Assembly (NCBI RefSeq): GCF_002243385.1
Contig: NZ_CP016199.1
Location: 381,880-433,654, forward strand
Length of the DNA stretch: 51,775 nt
Direction: 5' to 3'
DNA from: Mogibacterium pumilum
Lineage (GTDB): Bacteria > Bacillota > Clostridia > Peptostreptococcales > Anaerovoracaceae
Shown in pieces: positions 10,002-19,850 of this stretch (within the stretch, counting starts at the first letter, position 1; each line of letters begins with the position of its first letter). The notes beneath the pieces were generated by a model. The model had not been told where the DNA came from. It saw only the letters and a program-made list of their open reading frames with translations, and ran no database searches. The translations under genes and the position numbers were made by a program.

Positions 10002-11087
10002 ATGAAGATAGTAACCGTAATTGGTGCAAGACCACAATTTATTAAGGCGGCTGCAGTTTCTCGTAAGCTGGAACAATTCTGCGAAGAGATAATCGTTCAC
10101 ACAGGCCAGCATTATGATGCGAATATGTCAGAGCTTTTCTTTGAAGAGCTACATATCCCCAAGCCAAAGTATAATCTAGGCGTGGGCTCCGGTTCACATG
10201 CAAGGCAAACAGCAGAGATGCTTATCGGAATTGAAGATATCCTTATCGAGGAGAATCCTGACTATCTAATGGTGTATGGAGATACTAATTCCACAGTTGC
10301 GGGAGCGCTTGCAGCATCCAAGATTCATATTCCGGTAATTCACGTGGAGGCGGGTCTAAGATCTTTCAACATGGCTATGCCTGAGGAGCAGAACAGAATC
10401 CTTACAGACCACATCTCGAGCCTACTTTTCTGTTCAACAGATGCGTCTATAGAGAATCTTGAGAATGAGGGAATTAAGAATGGTGTCCACAGAATCGGTG
10501 ACGTAATGTGCGATGCGGTTCTTTACTATTCACAGGAGATAGACAAGAAGGCTCGCAGTCAGTATTTTGCAGACCTTAATTATATCTTCGGTGAGCGCGG
10601 TGAGATCGATAAGTGGTATCTATCCACAGTTCACAGAGCTGAGAATACTGATACACCAGAGAAGGTGCGCAAGATTCTCAAGACTTTCGAGAAGTTCGAT
10701 GCACCGGTTATCCTCCCGGCTCATCCTAGAACAAGAAAGATGATTGAACAGGTTAACGAGGAGGAGAATCTACAGAATACAATTTGTGTAGAACCTATCG
10801 GTTACCTTGAAATGCTGTATTTTACAAAGAATGCGGTTAAGGTAGTGACTGATTCCGGCGGCCTACAGAAGGAAGCGTACATACTCGACACACCATGCGT
10901 AACTCTGCGTGAGCAAACGGAGTGGGTTGAGACGCTGAATGGAAACCACAATGTGCTCGCCCATATTGATGAAGCGGACATACTTGATAAAGTTAACAAT
11001 ACCGTTATTTCTAATGAAAAAGAAAACTACTATGGTGCGGGAGACGCAGCAGAAAAGCTAGTTAAAACGATTATTTCGGGGGAATAA
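10002..11087 (+). CDS. wbpI: WbpI-like UDP-GlcNAc(3NAc)A 2-epimerase
   Basis: Non-hydrolysing UDP-sugar 2-epimerase of 361 residues. It shows the family features [11 protein letters not shown] at the start, [42 protein letters not shown] and [10 protein letters not shown] near the C-terminus. The four genes that follow are WbpD, WbpA, WbpB and WbpE homologues. That points to UDP-2,3-diacetamido-glucuronic acid as substrate and the manno epimer as product. The first ATG of MKIVTVIG (10002) has GAAGGGG eight bases upstream, so the in-frame GTG at 9993 is rejected. A second epimerase at 25902 is a clear paralogue but more like ordinary WecB/MnaA. Confidence 0.8.
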   Translation: MKIVTVIGARPQFIKAAAVSRKLEQFCEEIIVHTGQHYDANMSELFFEELHIPKPKYNLGVGSGSHARQTAEMLIGIEDILIEENPDYLMVYGDTNSTVAGALAASKIHIPVIHVEAGLRSFNMAMPEEQNRILTDHISSLLFCSTDASIENLENEGIKNGVHRIGDVMCDAVLYYSQEIDKKARSQYFADLNYIFGERGEIDKWYLSTVHRAENTDTPEKVRKILKTFEKFDAPVILPAHPRTRKMIEQVNEEENLQNTICVEPIGYLEMLYFTKNAVKVVTDSGGLQKEAYILDTPCVTLREQTEWVETLNGNHNVLAHIDEADILDKVNNTVISNEKENYYGAGDAAEKLVKTIISGE

Positions 11088-11088
11088 A

Positions 11089-11598
11089 ATGTCAGATTAC
11101 TTTGTGCATGAGAGTAGCTACGTAGATGATAATGTAGAAATAGGAAAAGGAACTAAGATTTGGCACTTCTGCCATGTTCAGCCTGGAGCTAAGATAGGTG
11201 AGAATTGCTCGCTTGGACAGAATGTAAACATTGCCAACAACGTGCAGATTGGCGACAGAGTAAAGATTCAGAATAACGTATCGGTTTACGAAGGTGTTAC
11301 ACTCGAAGACGGTGTATTCTGCGGACCATCCTGTGTATTTACAAATGATCTTACACCAAGGGCACGTTACCCAAAAGGTTCTGAGAACTACGGGAAGACG
11401 CTCGTTAAAGAAGGAGCATCCATCGGTGCTAACGCAACAATCGTATGCGGACATACCGTTGGAAAGTGCGCGATGGTAGCAGCAGGGGCAGTTGTAACTA
11501 AGGATGTACCAGACTATACACTAGTAGTTGGAGTACCTGCAGTTCCAGCAGCTAAGCTCGACGAATTCGGCAATATAATAGAATGGTTCAACAGATAA
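11089..11598 (+). CDS. wbpD: WbpD-like sugar N-acetyltransferase (hexapeptide repeat)
   Basis: A 169-residue left-handed beta-helix acyltransferase. Repeated hexapeptides such as VEIGKG, AKIGEN and ASIGAN run through the protein. The segments [38 protein letters not shown] and [12 protein letters not shown] match the WbpD type, which acetylates the 3-amino group of UDP-GlcNAc(3NH2)A with acetyl-CoA. It starts one base after the stop of the epimerase (TAA then ATG) and is the third-carbon acetylation step of the same pathway. A related maltose/galactoside acetyltransferase is less likely given the neighbours. Confidence 0.85.
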   Translation: MSDYFVHESSYVDDNVEIGKGTKIWHFCHVQPGAKIGENCSLGQNVNIANNVQIGDRVKIQNNVSVYEGVTLEDGVFCGPSCVFTNDLTPRARYPKGSENYGKTLVKEGASIGANATIVCGHTVGKCAMVAAGAVVTKDVPDYTLVVGVPAVPAAKLDEFGNIIEWFNR

Positions 11599-11621
11599 CT
11601 CGGTCAGAAAAGGGGAAGAAT

Positions 11622-12941
11622 ATGAATATAAAGGAACGTTTACTCGAGAAAATCGCAAAGCGTGACATTACTGTAGGAGTTGTAGGCCTAGGATATGTAG
11701 GTCTTCCGCTTGCTGTTGAAAAAGCTAAGGCGGGTTTCAAGACCATCGGCTTCGACGTGCAGGAAGAAAAAGTTAAGATGGTAAACGAGGGACACAACTA
11801 CATCGGTGATGTTGTAAATGAAGACCTCAAGGAGCTCGTAGAGAGCGGTATGATGAAGGCGACATCAGACTTCTCGTTCGTAAAGGATGTTGATTTCATC
11901 GCTATTTGCGTACCTACTCCTCTTGATAAGCACCAAGAGCCAGATATAAGCTATGTAAAGTCCTCCACAGAGGCTATTTCAAAGCACCTATCTCGTGACA
12001 CAATGGTTGTTCTCGAGTCCACAACTTATCCGGGAACTACTGAGGAGCTGCTACTTCCTATCCTTGAAGAGGGTTCTGGACTAAAGTGTGGAGAGGACTT
12101 CTACCTCGGATTCTCACCTGAGCGTGTTGACCCAGGTAACGTGATTTACAAGACAAAGAACACACCAAAGGTAGTTGGAGCTGTTGGCAAAGACGCAACA
12201 GAAGTAATTTCTGCGATGTATAGAGAAGTTCTCGAGGGAGAGATTTACGAAGTGTCTTCACCAGCTATCGCTGAGATGGAAAAGATCCTAGAGAATACAT
12301 ACAGAAATATCAACATCGGTCTTGTTAATGAGCTTGCGATGCTCTGCAACAAGATGGAGATTTCTCTATGGGAGGTAATTGAGGCCGCAAAGACTAAGCC
12401 ATACGGCTTCCAGGCGTTCTATCCAGGCCCTGGTCTCGGTGGACACTGCATCCCTCTTGACCCATATTACCTAACATGGAAGGCAAGAGAGTTTGGTTTC
12501 CACACATCGATGATTGAGAGCTCAATGATTATCAATGATAAGATGCCTGAGTACACAGTAGACAGAGCTGCAGCGGTTCTCAACAACCACAAGAAAGCTC
12601 TCAACGGATCAAAGATTCTCGTTCTAGGAGTTGCTTACAAAAATAATATCGATGACTATAGAGAGAGCCCAGCTCTTAACGTAATCGACATTCTCAAGGA
12701 GAGAGGTGCAGAGACTGATTTCTACGATCCATGGATTCCAAAGTACAAGAGACATGGTGAGTGGCATGAAGGCATCTGTGAGATTAATGCTGATATAATC
12801 AAGGGATACGATCTTATCCTCGTTGCAACAGCTCATGATGCATACGACTATGAGATGATTAGAGAGAATGCAGTTGCAATATTCGATACTCGTAACGCAT
12901 TCAAGGACGTAAAGGAAAGAGATAACATTTCTCTCCTATAA
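11622..12941 (+). CDS. wbpA: WbpA-like UDP-N-acetylglucosamine 6-dehydrogenase
   Basis: NAD-dependent nucleotide-sugar dehydrogenase that oxidises C6 of UDP-GlcNAc to the uronic acid in two steps. The N-terminal NAD fold shows VGLGYVGLPLAVEKA. The catalytic cysteine is C276 in GLGGHCIPLDPYYL, and ESTTYPGTTEE, FSPERVDPGN and the C-terminal VLGVAYKNNIDDYRESPA are all present. The ATG at 11622 follows AGGGGAAG; the in-frame ATG at 11583 lies inside the acetyltransferase gene and is rejected. It opens the five-enzyme route (A, B, E, D, I) whose genes are contiguous here. Confidence 0.9.
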   Translation: MNIKERLLEKIAKRDITVGVVGLGYVGLPLAVEKAKAGFKTIGFDVQEEKVKMVNEGHNYIGDVVNEDLKELVESGMMKATSDFSFVKDVDFIAICVPTPLDKHQEPDISYVKSSTEAISKHLSRDTMVVLESTTYPGTTEELLLPILEEGSGLKCGEDFYLGFSPERVDPGNVIYKTKNTPKVVGAVGKDATEVISAMYREVLEGEIYEVSSPAIAEMEKILENTYRNINIGLVNELAMLCNKMEISLWEVIEAAKTKPYGFQAFYPGPGLGGHCIPLDPYYLTWKAREFGFHTSMIESSMIINDKMPEYTVDRAAAVLNNHKKALNGSKILVLGVAYKNNIDDYRESPALNVIDILKERGAETDFYDPWIPKYKRHGEWHEGICEINADIIKGYDLILVATAHDAYDYEMIRENAVAIFDTRNAFKDVKERDNISLL

Positions 12942-12992
12942 GCCCGGCACAATATAGACACTATAGTAATTAAAATTCCGGAGGACATGTAA

Positions 12993-14069
12993 ATGAAATA
13001 TGCATTGATTGGATGCGGTAGAATCGCAACAAATCACGTGACTGCTGCAGTAAATAATAATCTAGAGATAGTTGCGGTATGCGATATCGTGCCAGAGAAG
13101 ATGGAAGAGATTCTTGCAAAGCACAACTTGGCTGATGATAAATCAATCAAGAGATATACCGACTATAAGCAGATGCTCGAAGAGAACGAACTTGAGCTTA
13201 TCAGTATTGCGACTGAGAGTGGCAAGCACGCAGCAATTGCACTAGATGTAATCGATGCAGGAGTTAGCGTAATTATTGAAAAGCCTATGGCTATGAATAT
13301 CGCTGATGCTGAAGAGATTATCAAGAGAGCTGCTGAGAAGAACGTAAAGGTTTCGGCTTGTCACCAGAACAGATTCAACGTAGCTATTCAGGAAGTTAGA
13401 AAGGCTGTCGAAGGAGAGCGTTTCGGAAAGCTTTCCCACGCATCTATCAATGTTCGCTGGAATAGAAACAAAGGATATTATGACCAAGCTCCTTGGAGAG
13501 GGACTTGGGAAGAAGATGGCGGCTGCTTGATGAACCAGTGCATCCACGGAATCGACCTTCTCAGATGGATGATGGGAGATGAGGTAGTGGAAGTTTATGG
13601 AGCAACTAGACAACAGTTCCATGATTATCTTGAAGCTGAAGATGTTGGCTGTGCTGTTGTTAAGTTTAAGAACGGCGCAATCGGAACTATTGAGGGAACT
13701 ACTAACGTATACCCTCAGAACCTCGAAGAGACGCTGTATATATTTGGAGAAAACGGTACAGTCAAGGTTGGAGGCAAGTCCACCAACACGATTGATGTGT
13801 GGGATTTCAAAGATGAAACTGCTGAAGACCAGAAGAACAAGGGGCTAGAAGAAGAGACGAGCAATGTATATGGCAATGGTCATACAAGCCTATTTGCCGA
13901 TGTAATCGAAGCGATTAAGGGAGACAGAGCACCTTACGTAGATGGAGTTGCTGGAAGAAATGCACTTGAGATGGTTCTCGCTATATATAAGAGCCAGAAG
14001 GAAGGTGTGCCAGTGAGACTTCCATTGACAGATTTTGCAAGCACTGACATGCGAGGAGAATTCAAGTAG
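12993..14069 (+). CDS. wbpB: WbpB-like UDP-GlcNAcA 3-dehydrogenase (Gfo/Idh/MocA)
   Basis: A 358-residue Gfo/Idh/MocA oxidoreductase. The NAD fold starts YALIGCGRIATNHV and the conserved catalytic motif EKPMAMN holds K97. HQNRFNVAIQ and GGCLMNQCIHGIDLLRWMMG are typical of WbpB. WbpB oxidises the C3 hydroxyl of UDP-GlcNAcA to the 3-keto sugar, and in known systems it works as a pair with the aminotransferase encoded immediately downstream. GGAGG lies 8 bases before the ATG. The gap to the next gene is only 15 bases. Confidence 0.88.
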   Translation: MKYALIGCGRIATNHVTAAVNNNLEIVAVCDIVPEKMEEILAKHNLADDKSIKRYTDYKQMLEENELELISIATESGKHAAIALDVIDAGVSVIIEKPMAMNIADAEEIIKRAAEKNVKVSACHQNRFNVAIQEVRKAVEGERFGKLSHASINVRWNRNKGYYDQAPWRGTWEEDGGCLMNQCIHGIDLLRWMMGDEVVEVYGATRQQFHDYLEAEDVGCAVVKFKNGAIGTIEGTTNVYPQNLEETLYIFGENGTVKVGGKSTNTIDVWDFKDETAEDQKNKGLEEETSNVYGNGHTSLFADVIEAIKGDRAPYVDGVAGRNALEMVLAIYKSQKEGVPVRLPLTDFASTDMRGEFK

Positions 14070-14084
14070 AAGCGGAGGGAGACA

Positions 14085-15215
14085 ATGGAATTTAGAGATT
14101 TAAAGAAGCAGTATGCTGCTCTCAAAAATGACATAGATCAACAGATTGACGAAGTAATTGCTAGTAGCAGATTTATCGGAGGCGGTAAGGTTTCCGAGCT
14201 TGAAGAAAAGCTAGCTGAATATGTTGGTGTTAAGCACTGCGTGACTTGTGCAAATGGAACCGACGCTCTTGAGCTTGCACTCATGGCGTGGGGAGTTGGG
14301 AAGGGTGATGCTGTATTCGTTCCTGACTTTACGTTTTTCTCATCCGGAGAGGTTGTTTCAATCTTAGGAGCAACACCAGTTTTCGTTGATGTAGACGAAG
14401 ATACTTTCAATATGGATCCTGTATCACTAGAAGAGGCAATAGCTGCAGTAGCTGCTGAGGGCGAACTCAAGCCTAGCGTAGTAGTGCCAGTTGACCTGTT
14501 CGGACTACCTGCTAACTTTACAGAGATTAGAAAAATCGCTATGAAGCATGGTCTTAAGGTTCTCGAAGACGGAGCACAGGGCTTCGGCGGTGAGATTAAT
14601 GGCAAGAAGGCATGCAGCTTCGGAGATATCTCGACAACTTCATTCTTCCCAGCGAAGCCACTCGGATGCTATGGAGATGGCGGAGCGATATTTACAAACG
14701 ATGGTGAAGCAGCTGAGCTTATCAGATCATACTGTGTGCACGGTAAGGGCAAGATGAAGTACGATAACGTACGTATCGGTATGAATTCAAGACTTGACTC
14801 GATTCAGGCGGGAATTCTGCTCCCTAAACTAGCGGCATTTGCAGATTACGAAGTTACAGACGTGAATAGTGCGGCGGACAGGTACACAGAGCTTCTAGAG
14901 GGTGTTGTAACTACACCAGTGATTCCTGACGGATTCCTTAGCAGCTGGGCACAGTACACCATCAAGCTTGAGAGCAGAGAACAGAGAGATGCATTACAGG
15001 CGCACCTCAAGGAGAAATCAATTCCGTCGATGATTTACTATCCTAAGCAGATGCACAATCAGGAAGCATTTGGTGGCGAGAATAGATTTGGAATTGACTA
15101 CTCTGTTACGAACAAGCTATGTGACACAGTTCTGTCACTACCAATTCACCCATATATCTCAGATGAGGATGTGGAAGAAGTTGTATCAGTAATTAAGGAG
15201 TTTTTAGACCAGTAA
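14085..15215 (+). CDS. wbpE: WbpE-like UDP-3-keto-GlcNAcA aminotransferase (DegT)
   Basis: PLP-dependent sugar aminotransferase (376 residues) expected to transfer an amino group from glutamate to C3 of the keto sugar. It starts MEFRDLKKQYAALKNDID, a WbpE-type opening. The PLP lysine is K191 in FFPAKPLGCYGDGGA, and GTDALELALMA binds the cofactor phosphate. It differs in sequence from the DegT enzyme at 5577, consistent with a 3-amino rather than a 4-amino substrate. GGAGG precedes the ATG. With this gene all five enzymes from UDP-GlcNAc to UDP-2,3-diacetamido-2,3-dideoxy-mannuronic acid lie in 10002-15215. Confidence 0.88.
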   Translation: MEFRDLKKQYAALKNDIDQQIDEVIASSRFIGGGKVSELEEKLAEYVGVKHCVTCANGTDALELALMAWGVGKGDAVFVPDFTFFSSGEVVSILGATPVFVDVDEDTFNMDPVSLEEAIAAVAAEGELKPSVVVPVDLFGLPANFTEIRKIAMKHGLKVLEDGAQGFGGEINGKKACSFGDISTTSFFPAKPLGCYGDGGAIFTNDGEAAELIRSYCVHGKGKMKYDNVRIGMNSRLDSIQAGILLPKLAAFADYEVTDVNSAADRYTELLEGVVTTPVIPDGFLSSWAQYTIKLESREQRDALQAHLKEKSIPSMIYYPKQMHNQEAFGGENRFGIDYSVTNKLCDTVLSLPIHPYISDEDVEEVVSVIKEFLDQ

Positions 15216-15217
15216 GT

Positions 15218-16492
15218 ATGCGGGATAAAATTAAATTTATATATCAGAAGGGCTTAGTCCATATAATGGGCTCGGGACTTCTCAACAAGGTGTTTACGTT
15301 TATCGGAAACGTCTTCGTTGTCAGGTTCCTAACCAAGCGCGAGTACGGTATTTTTGGATACGCGGATAACATCATGTCCTTCTTTTTGATTCTGAATGGA
15401 ATGGGCATCATATATGGCATGCTCCAATTCTGTTCAGAGCAGAGACCCGAAGAGGAAAAAGAGGCTTATTATTGGTTTTCGTTCAAGTTCGGAATGGTCT
15501 TTAACTTTGCAATCGCAATAGGTGTATTTTTATGTGCGATGTTTGCACCGTTAAAGGTGGATGAAGCGAGGCCGGTATTGATGGTGTACGCGCTATATCC
15601 ATTGACATATTACATATATCAATACTATTGCTTGCTGATGAGATGCAAGCGAGAGAATAAACGATACGCTCTGTTATCGAATCTCAATGCCTTCATATAC
15701 ATGGCGGTTGAGATTGTAGGAGCTTATTACATAAAAGTAAGTGGAATTATCATTGCTCTTTACCTCGCAACGATAATTACCTCGTTCTTCGGAATGAGAT
15801 TTTACTCAATCAGGACACTCAGGAATGCACATTATCTATCAAAGCACCAGAAGCTTGAGCTGATAAAGTATTCAGCGTATGTATGTGCGAACACGATGAT
15901 TTCGAACCTGCTTATCCTGATGGACGTATTCCTGATAGGTTACATTATAGTAAGTCCTGAAAAGATTGCTGTATACAAGGTTGCGGCGACAATACCCGAA
16001 GCCTTAATAGTAATACCTAACAGCGTCGTGATGTTCGTATATCCATATTTTGCAGAGCATAATATGGAATACGGATGGATTAAGTATAACGCCAAACGTC
16101 TAATTGGAATCACTGCCATTATGAATTTTGTTGTTGCAGGGATGCTATTTGTTTTAGCTCCATGGATAATAAAGTTGTTATGGGGTGTTAAGTATATGGG
16201 TGCCGTTTCAGTGTTCAGAATACTTTCTGTTAACTACTTCGTGTCATCGACTCTTAGAGTTAACGTGAGCAACTTGCTCGCAAGCTTACGAAAGGTGAAG
16301 CTGAACTTTTACATCAATATTGTAGCGGGTATAAGCAATGTGGTTCTCGATGCCTTACTAATCAAGTATTTGGGAATCGAGGGTGCAGCATGGGCGACAC
16401 TAACAGTCGTTGTAATTACGACGGCAATGCTAATACCAGCACTTATACACAGCATACGTGATCTCAAGAAGCTGGAGCCAATAAACAGTTAA
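15218..16492 (+). CDS. Wzx-like oligosaccharide flippase
   Basis: A 424-residue membrane protein with about 12 hydrophobic segments and the layout of the polysaccharide-exporter (MVF/MOP) superfamily. It opens with an amphipathic stretch followed by VFTFIGNVFVVRFLTKREYGIFGY, broken here by family-typical charged turns. It is expected to flip the lipid-linked repeat unit to the outer face. Its ATG is two bases after the aminotransferase stop, so translation is probably coupled. Substrate specificity cannot be read from the sequence. Confidence 0.82.
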   Translation: MRDKIKFIYQKGLVHIMGSGLLNKVFTFIGNVFVVRFLTKREYGIFGYADNIMSFFLILNGMGIIYGMLQFCSEQRPEEEKEAYYWFSFKFGMVFNFAIAIGVFLCAMFAPLKVDEARPVLMVYALYPLTYYIYQYYCLLMRCKRENKRYALLSNLNAFIYMAVEIVGAYYIKVSGIIIALYLATIITSFFGMRFYSIRTLRNAHYLSKHQKLELIKYSAYVCANTMISNLLILMDVFLIGYIIVSPEKIAVYKVAATIPEALIVIPNSVVMFVYPYFAEHNMEYGWIKYNAKRLIGITAIMNFVVAGMLFVLAPWIIKLLWGVKYMGAVSVFRILSVNYFVSSTLRVNVSNLLASLRKVKLNFYINIVAGISNVVLDALLIKYLGIEGAAWATLTVVVITTAMLIPALIHSIRDLKKLEPINS

Positions 16493-16512
16493 CAGACAGG
16501 CGATTTTAAAGA

Positions 16513-17718
16513 ATGGAGCTTAAACAAATGGGTTATGCAAGAAAATATCGAAGAAGCAAATTCAATACGTTTACTAAAATATGGTCATTGTTTTATCTAA
16601 TAGCACTACTAGTATTTGTTTCAGCGATGCTAGTCCTAGATGTAATCCCATCAAAGATATTGCTGGGGGCATTCGTTGCACTTCTTATAATAAGTGCAAT
16701 ATTCTTCATACAGCTATTTAGAGACAACATCAAGAAATCTAGAAAAATCACGGCATTTATCCTGAGCTTGATTCTGATGATTGTATACACTGTTGGAACT
16801 GCATATGCGGTTGCTACGCATGAGTTCCTCGGACAGGTTACAGCTAAGAAGAAGGCAGAGGATGCTGTAGATGTAACGAGTAAGCCATTTAACATTTATA
16901 TAAGTGGAATGGACACTACTGGCAAAATCACTGAAGAGGCCCGTAGTGATGTTAATATGATTATCACGGTAAATCCTAAGACTCACAAGATTCTGATGAC
17001 TTCGATTCCGCGAGACTACCTCGTTGAGCTACAGAACGGTGAGAAGGATAAGCTAACACATACAGGTATGATGGGTATCGATGAGACGACGTCTGATGTG
17101 GAAGACCTTCTAGGTATTAAGATCAACTACTATGTAAAGGTTAACTACAACACGCTTAAGGACCTTGTAAATTCCATCGGCGGAATCACAATCAACTCCG
17201 ATAAGGCTTTCATATCGTATATAGGTAGATACCAGTTTGTACAGGGCGAGAACGAACTTGACGGCGCTAAGGCACTTGCATATGCAAGAGAGAGACGTGC
17301 TTACAGCGATGGTGATAATCATCGAGTTCGTAACCAGCAGGATGTTCTAAAGGCGATAGTGAATAAGCTTACAGGCTCTACAACACTGCTAACTAGATAT
17401 AACAAAATCCTCAAGTATCTCGCGCCAACTATGGAGATGAACCTTACAAGAGCTGAAGTTAAGGCTCTCGTTAAGTTCCAGATTGGAAAGAATCCAAAGT
17501 GGAAGTTCGAGTCCAATTCACTAGAAGGATACGATGCTTTTGCTACTGTATATTCAAGCGGAAATCAGCAACTATATGTTATGAAGCCTGATGAAGAGAG
17601 CATAAAGAAGGCTCGTCAGAAGATTAAAGAAATACAGCATCCAAAGTCAAAGTCAAAGAACAAAGACAACGGCAATGATGATATTGAGAGTGAGAGCAGC
17701 GAAGATGACAACCTATAA
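16513..17718 (+). CDS. LytR-CpsA-Psr (LCP) family polymer ligase
   Basis: Transfers lipid-linked anionic polymers to peptidoglycan in Gram-positive bacteria. Three membrane segments lie in residues 18-105 and the LCP domain faces outward. Motifs: SGMDTTGKITEEARSD, MTSIPRDYLVEL, DKLTHTG, and ALAYARERRAYSDGDNHR with the arginines that hold the pyrophosphate. The C-terminal 30 residues are low-complexity and charged. An ATG at 16528 is an alternative start with TGGAG nine bases upstream; the first ATG is listed. It overlaps the LicD gene by 14 bases. Its presence says the locus product is attached to the wall and not to LPS. Confidence 0.87.
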   Translation: MELKQMGYARKYRRSKFNTFTKIWSLFYLIALLVFVSAMLVLDVIPSKILLGAFVALLIISAIFFIQLFRDNIKKSRKITAFILSLILMIVYTVGTAYAVATHEFLGQVTAKKKAEDAVDVTSKPFNIYISGMDTTGKITEEARSDVNMIITVNPKTHKILMTSIPRDYLVELQNGEKDKLTHTGMMGIDETTSDVEDLLGIKINYYVKVNYNTLKDLVNSIGGITINSDKAFISYIGRYQFVQGENELDGAKALAYARERRAYSDGDNHRVRNQQDVLKAIVNKLTGSTTLLTRYNKILKYLAPTMEMNLTRAEVKALVKFQIGKNPKWKFESNSLEGYDAFATVYSSGNQQLYVMKPDEESIKKARQKIKEIQHPKSKSKNKDNGNDDIESESSEDDNL

Positions 17719-18562
17719 TGTAGATGCATTTCCTGAGATAAAGGACGTTCAGAGAGTTGAGCTCGATATACTGACAAAAGTCGCAAGGCTTTGTGATGAG
17801 AAAGGGCTCACATATTTTATCGAGAGCGGATCTGCACTTGGCGCGGTTAGACATGGTGGATTCATTCCTTGGGATGACGATATAGACATTGGAATGCCTC
17901 GCCAGGATTATGAGAAATTTTTAGAAATTGCACAGGAAGAACTAGGTGATGGCTACTTTGTACAGACTAGAAAGACAGACCCTAATGCACCGTTCTCATT
18001 TGCGAAAGTGAGAAAGAACGGCACGACCTTCATAGAGTGGAATAAGCGCAACATCAAGATGCATCACGGTATCTATATCGATATATTCCCCTACGATGGG
18101 CTTCCGAATGAAGGCCTTGATGAACATATCGATAAGTGCTTGAAGCTCAACAAATTTCAATTTAAGAAATATATTCCCGACAGAGTAGGTGTTCCACAGG
18201 AGGGTCTTAAATGGAAGATTGGAGCTTTAGCGAGAAGGATGCAGTATTATCTTTTGAAGCTATATCCAGAGAGTCTACTCGAAGGAAAGATTGAGAAAGA
18301 GTATAAGCGATATGAGACGAAGACAGGAGAACAAGGATTCTGTACATGCTTCTCCTTTGTGGATAGGATCATCTTTCCAAACGAGCTGCTATTCCCTCCT
18401 CAAAAGATTGCGTTTGAAGGTGAGGAGTTCTATGCGCCTGCAAAACTCGAAGAATACTTAACACTTATGTATGGTGATTATAATCAGCTTCCTCCTGTTG
18501 AGGATCGCGTTGGTCATAGACCAGTTGAAGTGTCAGTGACAGAGGAGCTATTTACCCGCTAG
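17705..18562 (+). CDS. licD: LicD-family phosphocholine transferase (first copy)
   Basis: LicD enzymes move phosphocholine from CDP-choline to a sugar of a surface glycan. The nucleotidyltransferase-like core is plain: SGSALGAVRHGGFIPWDDD near residues 42-60, with the DDDIDIG metal-binding aspartates, then KRNIKMHHGIYIDIFPYD and the C-terminal VEDRVGHRPVEVS. The ATG at 17705 (MTTYNVDAFPEI) is chosen because the homologous second copy starts at the same point; it overlaps the LCP gene end. The two LicD proteins are clear paralogues over their whole length, so they may decorate two different positions, as LicD1 and LicD2 do in pneumococcus. Confidence 0.9.
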   Translation: MTTYNVDAFPEIKDVQRVELDILTKVARLCDEKGLTYFIESGSALGAVRHGGFIPWDDDIDIGMPRQDYEKFLEIAQEELGDGYFVQTRKTDPNAPFSFAKVRKNGTTFIEWNKRNIKMHHGIYIDIFPYDGLPNEGLDEHIDKCLKLNKFQFKKYIPDRVGVPQEGLKWKIGALARRMQYYLLKLYPESLLEGKIEKEYKRYETKTGEQGFCTCFSFVDRIIFPNELLFPPQKIAFEGEEFYAPAKLEEYLTLMYGDYNQLPPVEDRVGHRPVEVSVTEELFTR

Positions 18563-18587
18563 TGCAGGGTAGTGAAAGGACTAGATT

Positions 18588-19850
18588 GTGCTAATTTTAC
18601 TGTCGTGGATTTTGAATATACTTATTCTGCTATACGAGTGGAGGAAGAAGTCGCTGGGGATGGTTCTCTGGTCGATGCTTTTTGTAGTATTTACAATCCC
18701 TAACACAGCACATGCGTATTCAGGAGACTATTCCGAGGTAACGATTGTCAATGCTACCATGTTAGCAGTGCTATTCATGGCAGTTTACATGTTTACGAGA
18801 TTCCTCTATTTTGCAAAGTTCAATGCGGAAAAGATAGAGATGGAAGTATCTGATTTTGAGGAGACTCCAGAGGCACTTTTTAGAATGATTTTCTTCGTAT
18901 ACCTCATATGCTTCGCGATTGTAGCGATAGGGTTCTACGGCAGAGGATATTCGCTTTTCAACTCGACATGGACACAGACTCTCGATATGCCGCAGACATC
19001 TATAGAGATCATGGCAGGGAAAGTAATGGTTGCTTTCTCTGGAATCGGATTTGCCTGCCTATGCAAGAAGAAGTATCTGTGTTTCGTGATAGCATTTGCA
19101 ATTTACCTATTCTGCGCACTTTATTCAAAATCGAGATATAACCTGCTTGGATTTGTAACGCCGTTCATCATCTACTTCTTATTCAACAAGAACAATAAGA
19201 AGGTAGCAATCGGAGTGTCGGCGGGTGTAATCCTTGTGTTCTCGGTATTTGTATTCCAGCAGATTAGATGGCTTGGAGATATCACGATGCTGCCAAAGGT
19301 AGGACTTGGCGAGATACTTAAGCGCTCCGTTGACTATATGAGAAAAGGTGGCGGAGAGCTAGGGCTTATCAAGGCATACTATTACTTCGTTGAACACAAC
19401 AACAACTTCCCTAAGTTCGGTATGGCTCTAGGCTATATGAGATTGACGCTGCTATTCGTTCCAGCGAGCATTGCCAAGTTCAAACCGAGGGATTTTGCAA
19501 TAGACATGTACAAAGAATGGAAACACATTGACAACCCTCGAGGAACTATGCATCCAACTCTTTATGGAGATGTTTTTGCGAACTTTGGGTTCATGTGCTT
19601 CTTGACTGGAATCGTATACGGAATATTGGTTTCTTTTATCGATGAACTGATAAAGGCAACCAAAGACCCAACGATGAGATGTATGAAGGTGAGTATGGTC
19701 TGCACACTGTATATTCTTATCGGTAGAGGTGCGACATACAATGCTATATTTAACTATATTATCGGAGCACTCGTACTAGATATCATATACGCGGTTTATA
19801 AAATATGGAGGAGGGCAAGTGAAAATACTGTTCATCAGTGCAGCAAATAA
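18588..19850 (+). CDS. Wzy-like repeat-unit polymerase
   Basis: A 420-residue protein with roughly 11-12 membrane segments and a larger outer loop around residues 240-310 (KRSVDYMRKGGGELG ... PRGTMHPTLYGDVFANFG). The HPTLYGDVFANFGF segment late in the protein is typical of O-antigen/oligosaccharide repeat-unit polymerases. It starts with GTG at 18588, seven bases after AAAGGA. It overlaps the next glycosyltransferase by 32 bases. Polymerases of this type diverge strongly, so the call rests on topology, loop motif and context. Confidence 0.72.
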   Translation: MLILLSWILNILILLYEWRKKSLGMVLWSMLFVVFTIPNTAHAYSGDYSEVTIVNATMLAVLFMAVYMFTRFLYFAKFNAEKIEMEVSDFEETPEALFRMIFFVYLICFAIVAIGFYGRGYSLFNSTWTQTLDMPQTSIEIMAGKVMVAFSGIGFACLCKKKYLCFVIAFAIYLFCALYSKSRYNLLGFVTPFIIYFLFNKNNKKVAIGVSAGVILVFSVFVFQQIRWLGDITMLPKVGLGEILKRSVDYMRKGGGELGLIKAYYYFVEHNNNFPKFGMALGYMRLTLLFVPASIAKFKPRDFAIDMYKEWKHIDNPRGTMHPTLYGDVFANFGFMCFLTGIVYGILVSFIDELIKATKDPTMRCMKVSMVCTLYILIGRGATYNAIFNYIIGALVLDIIYAVYKIWRRASENTVHQCSK

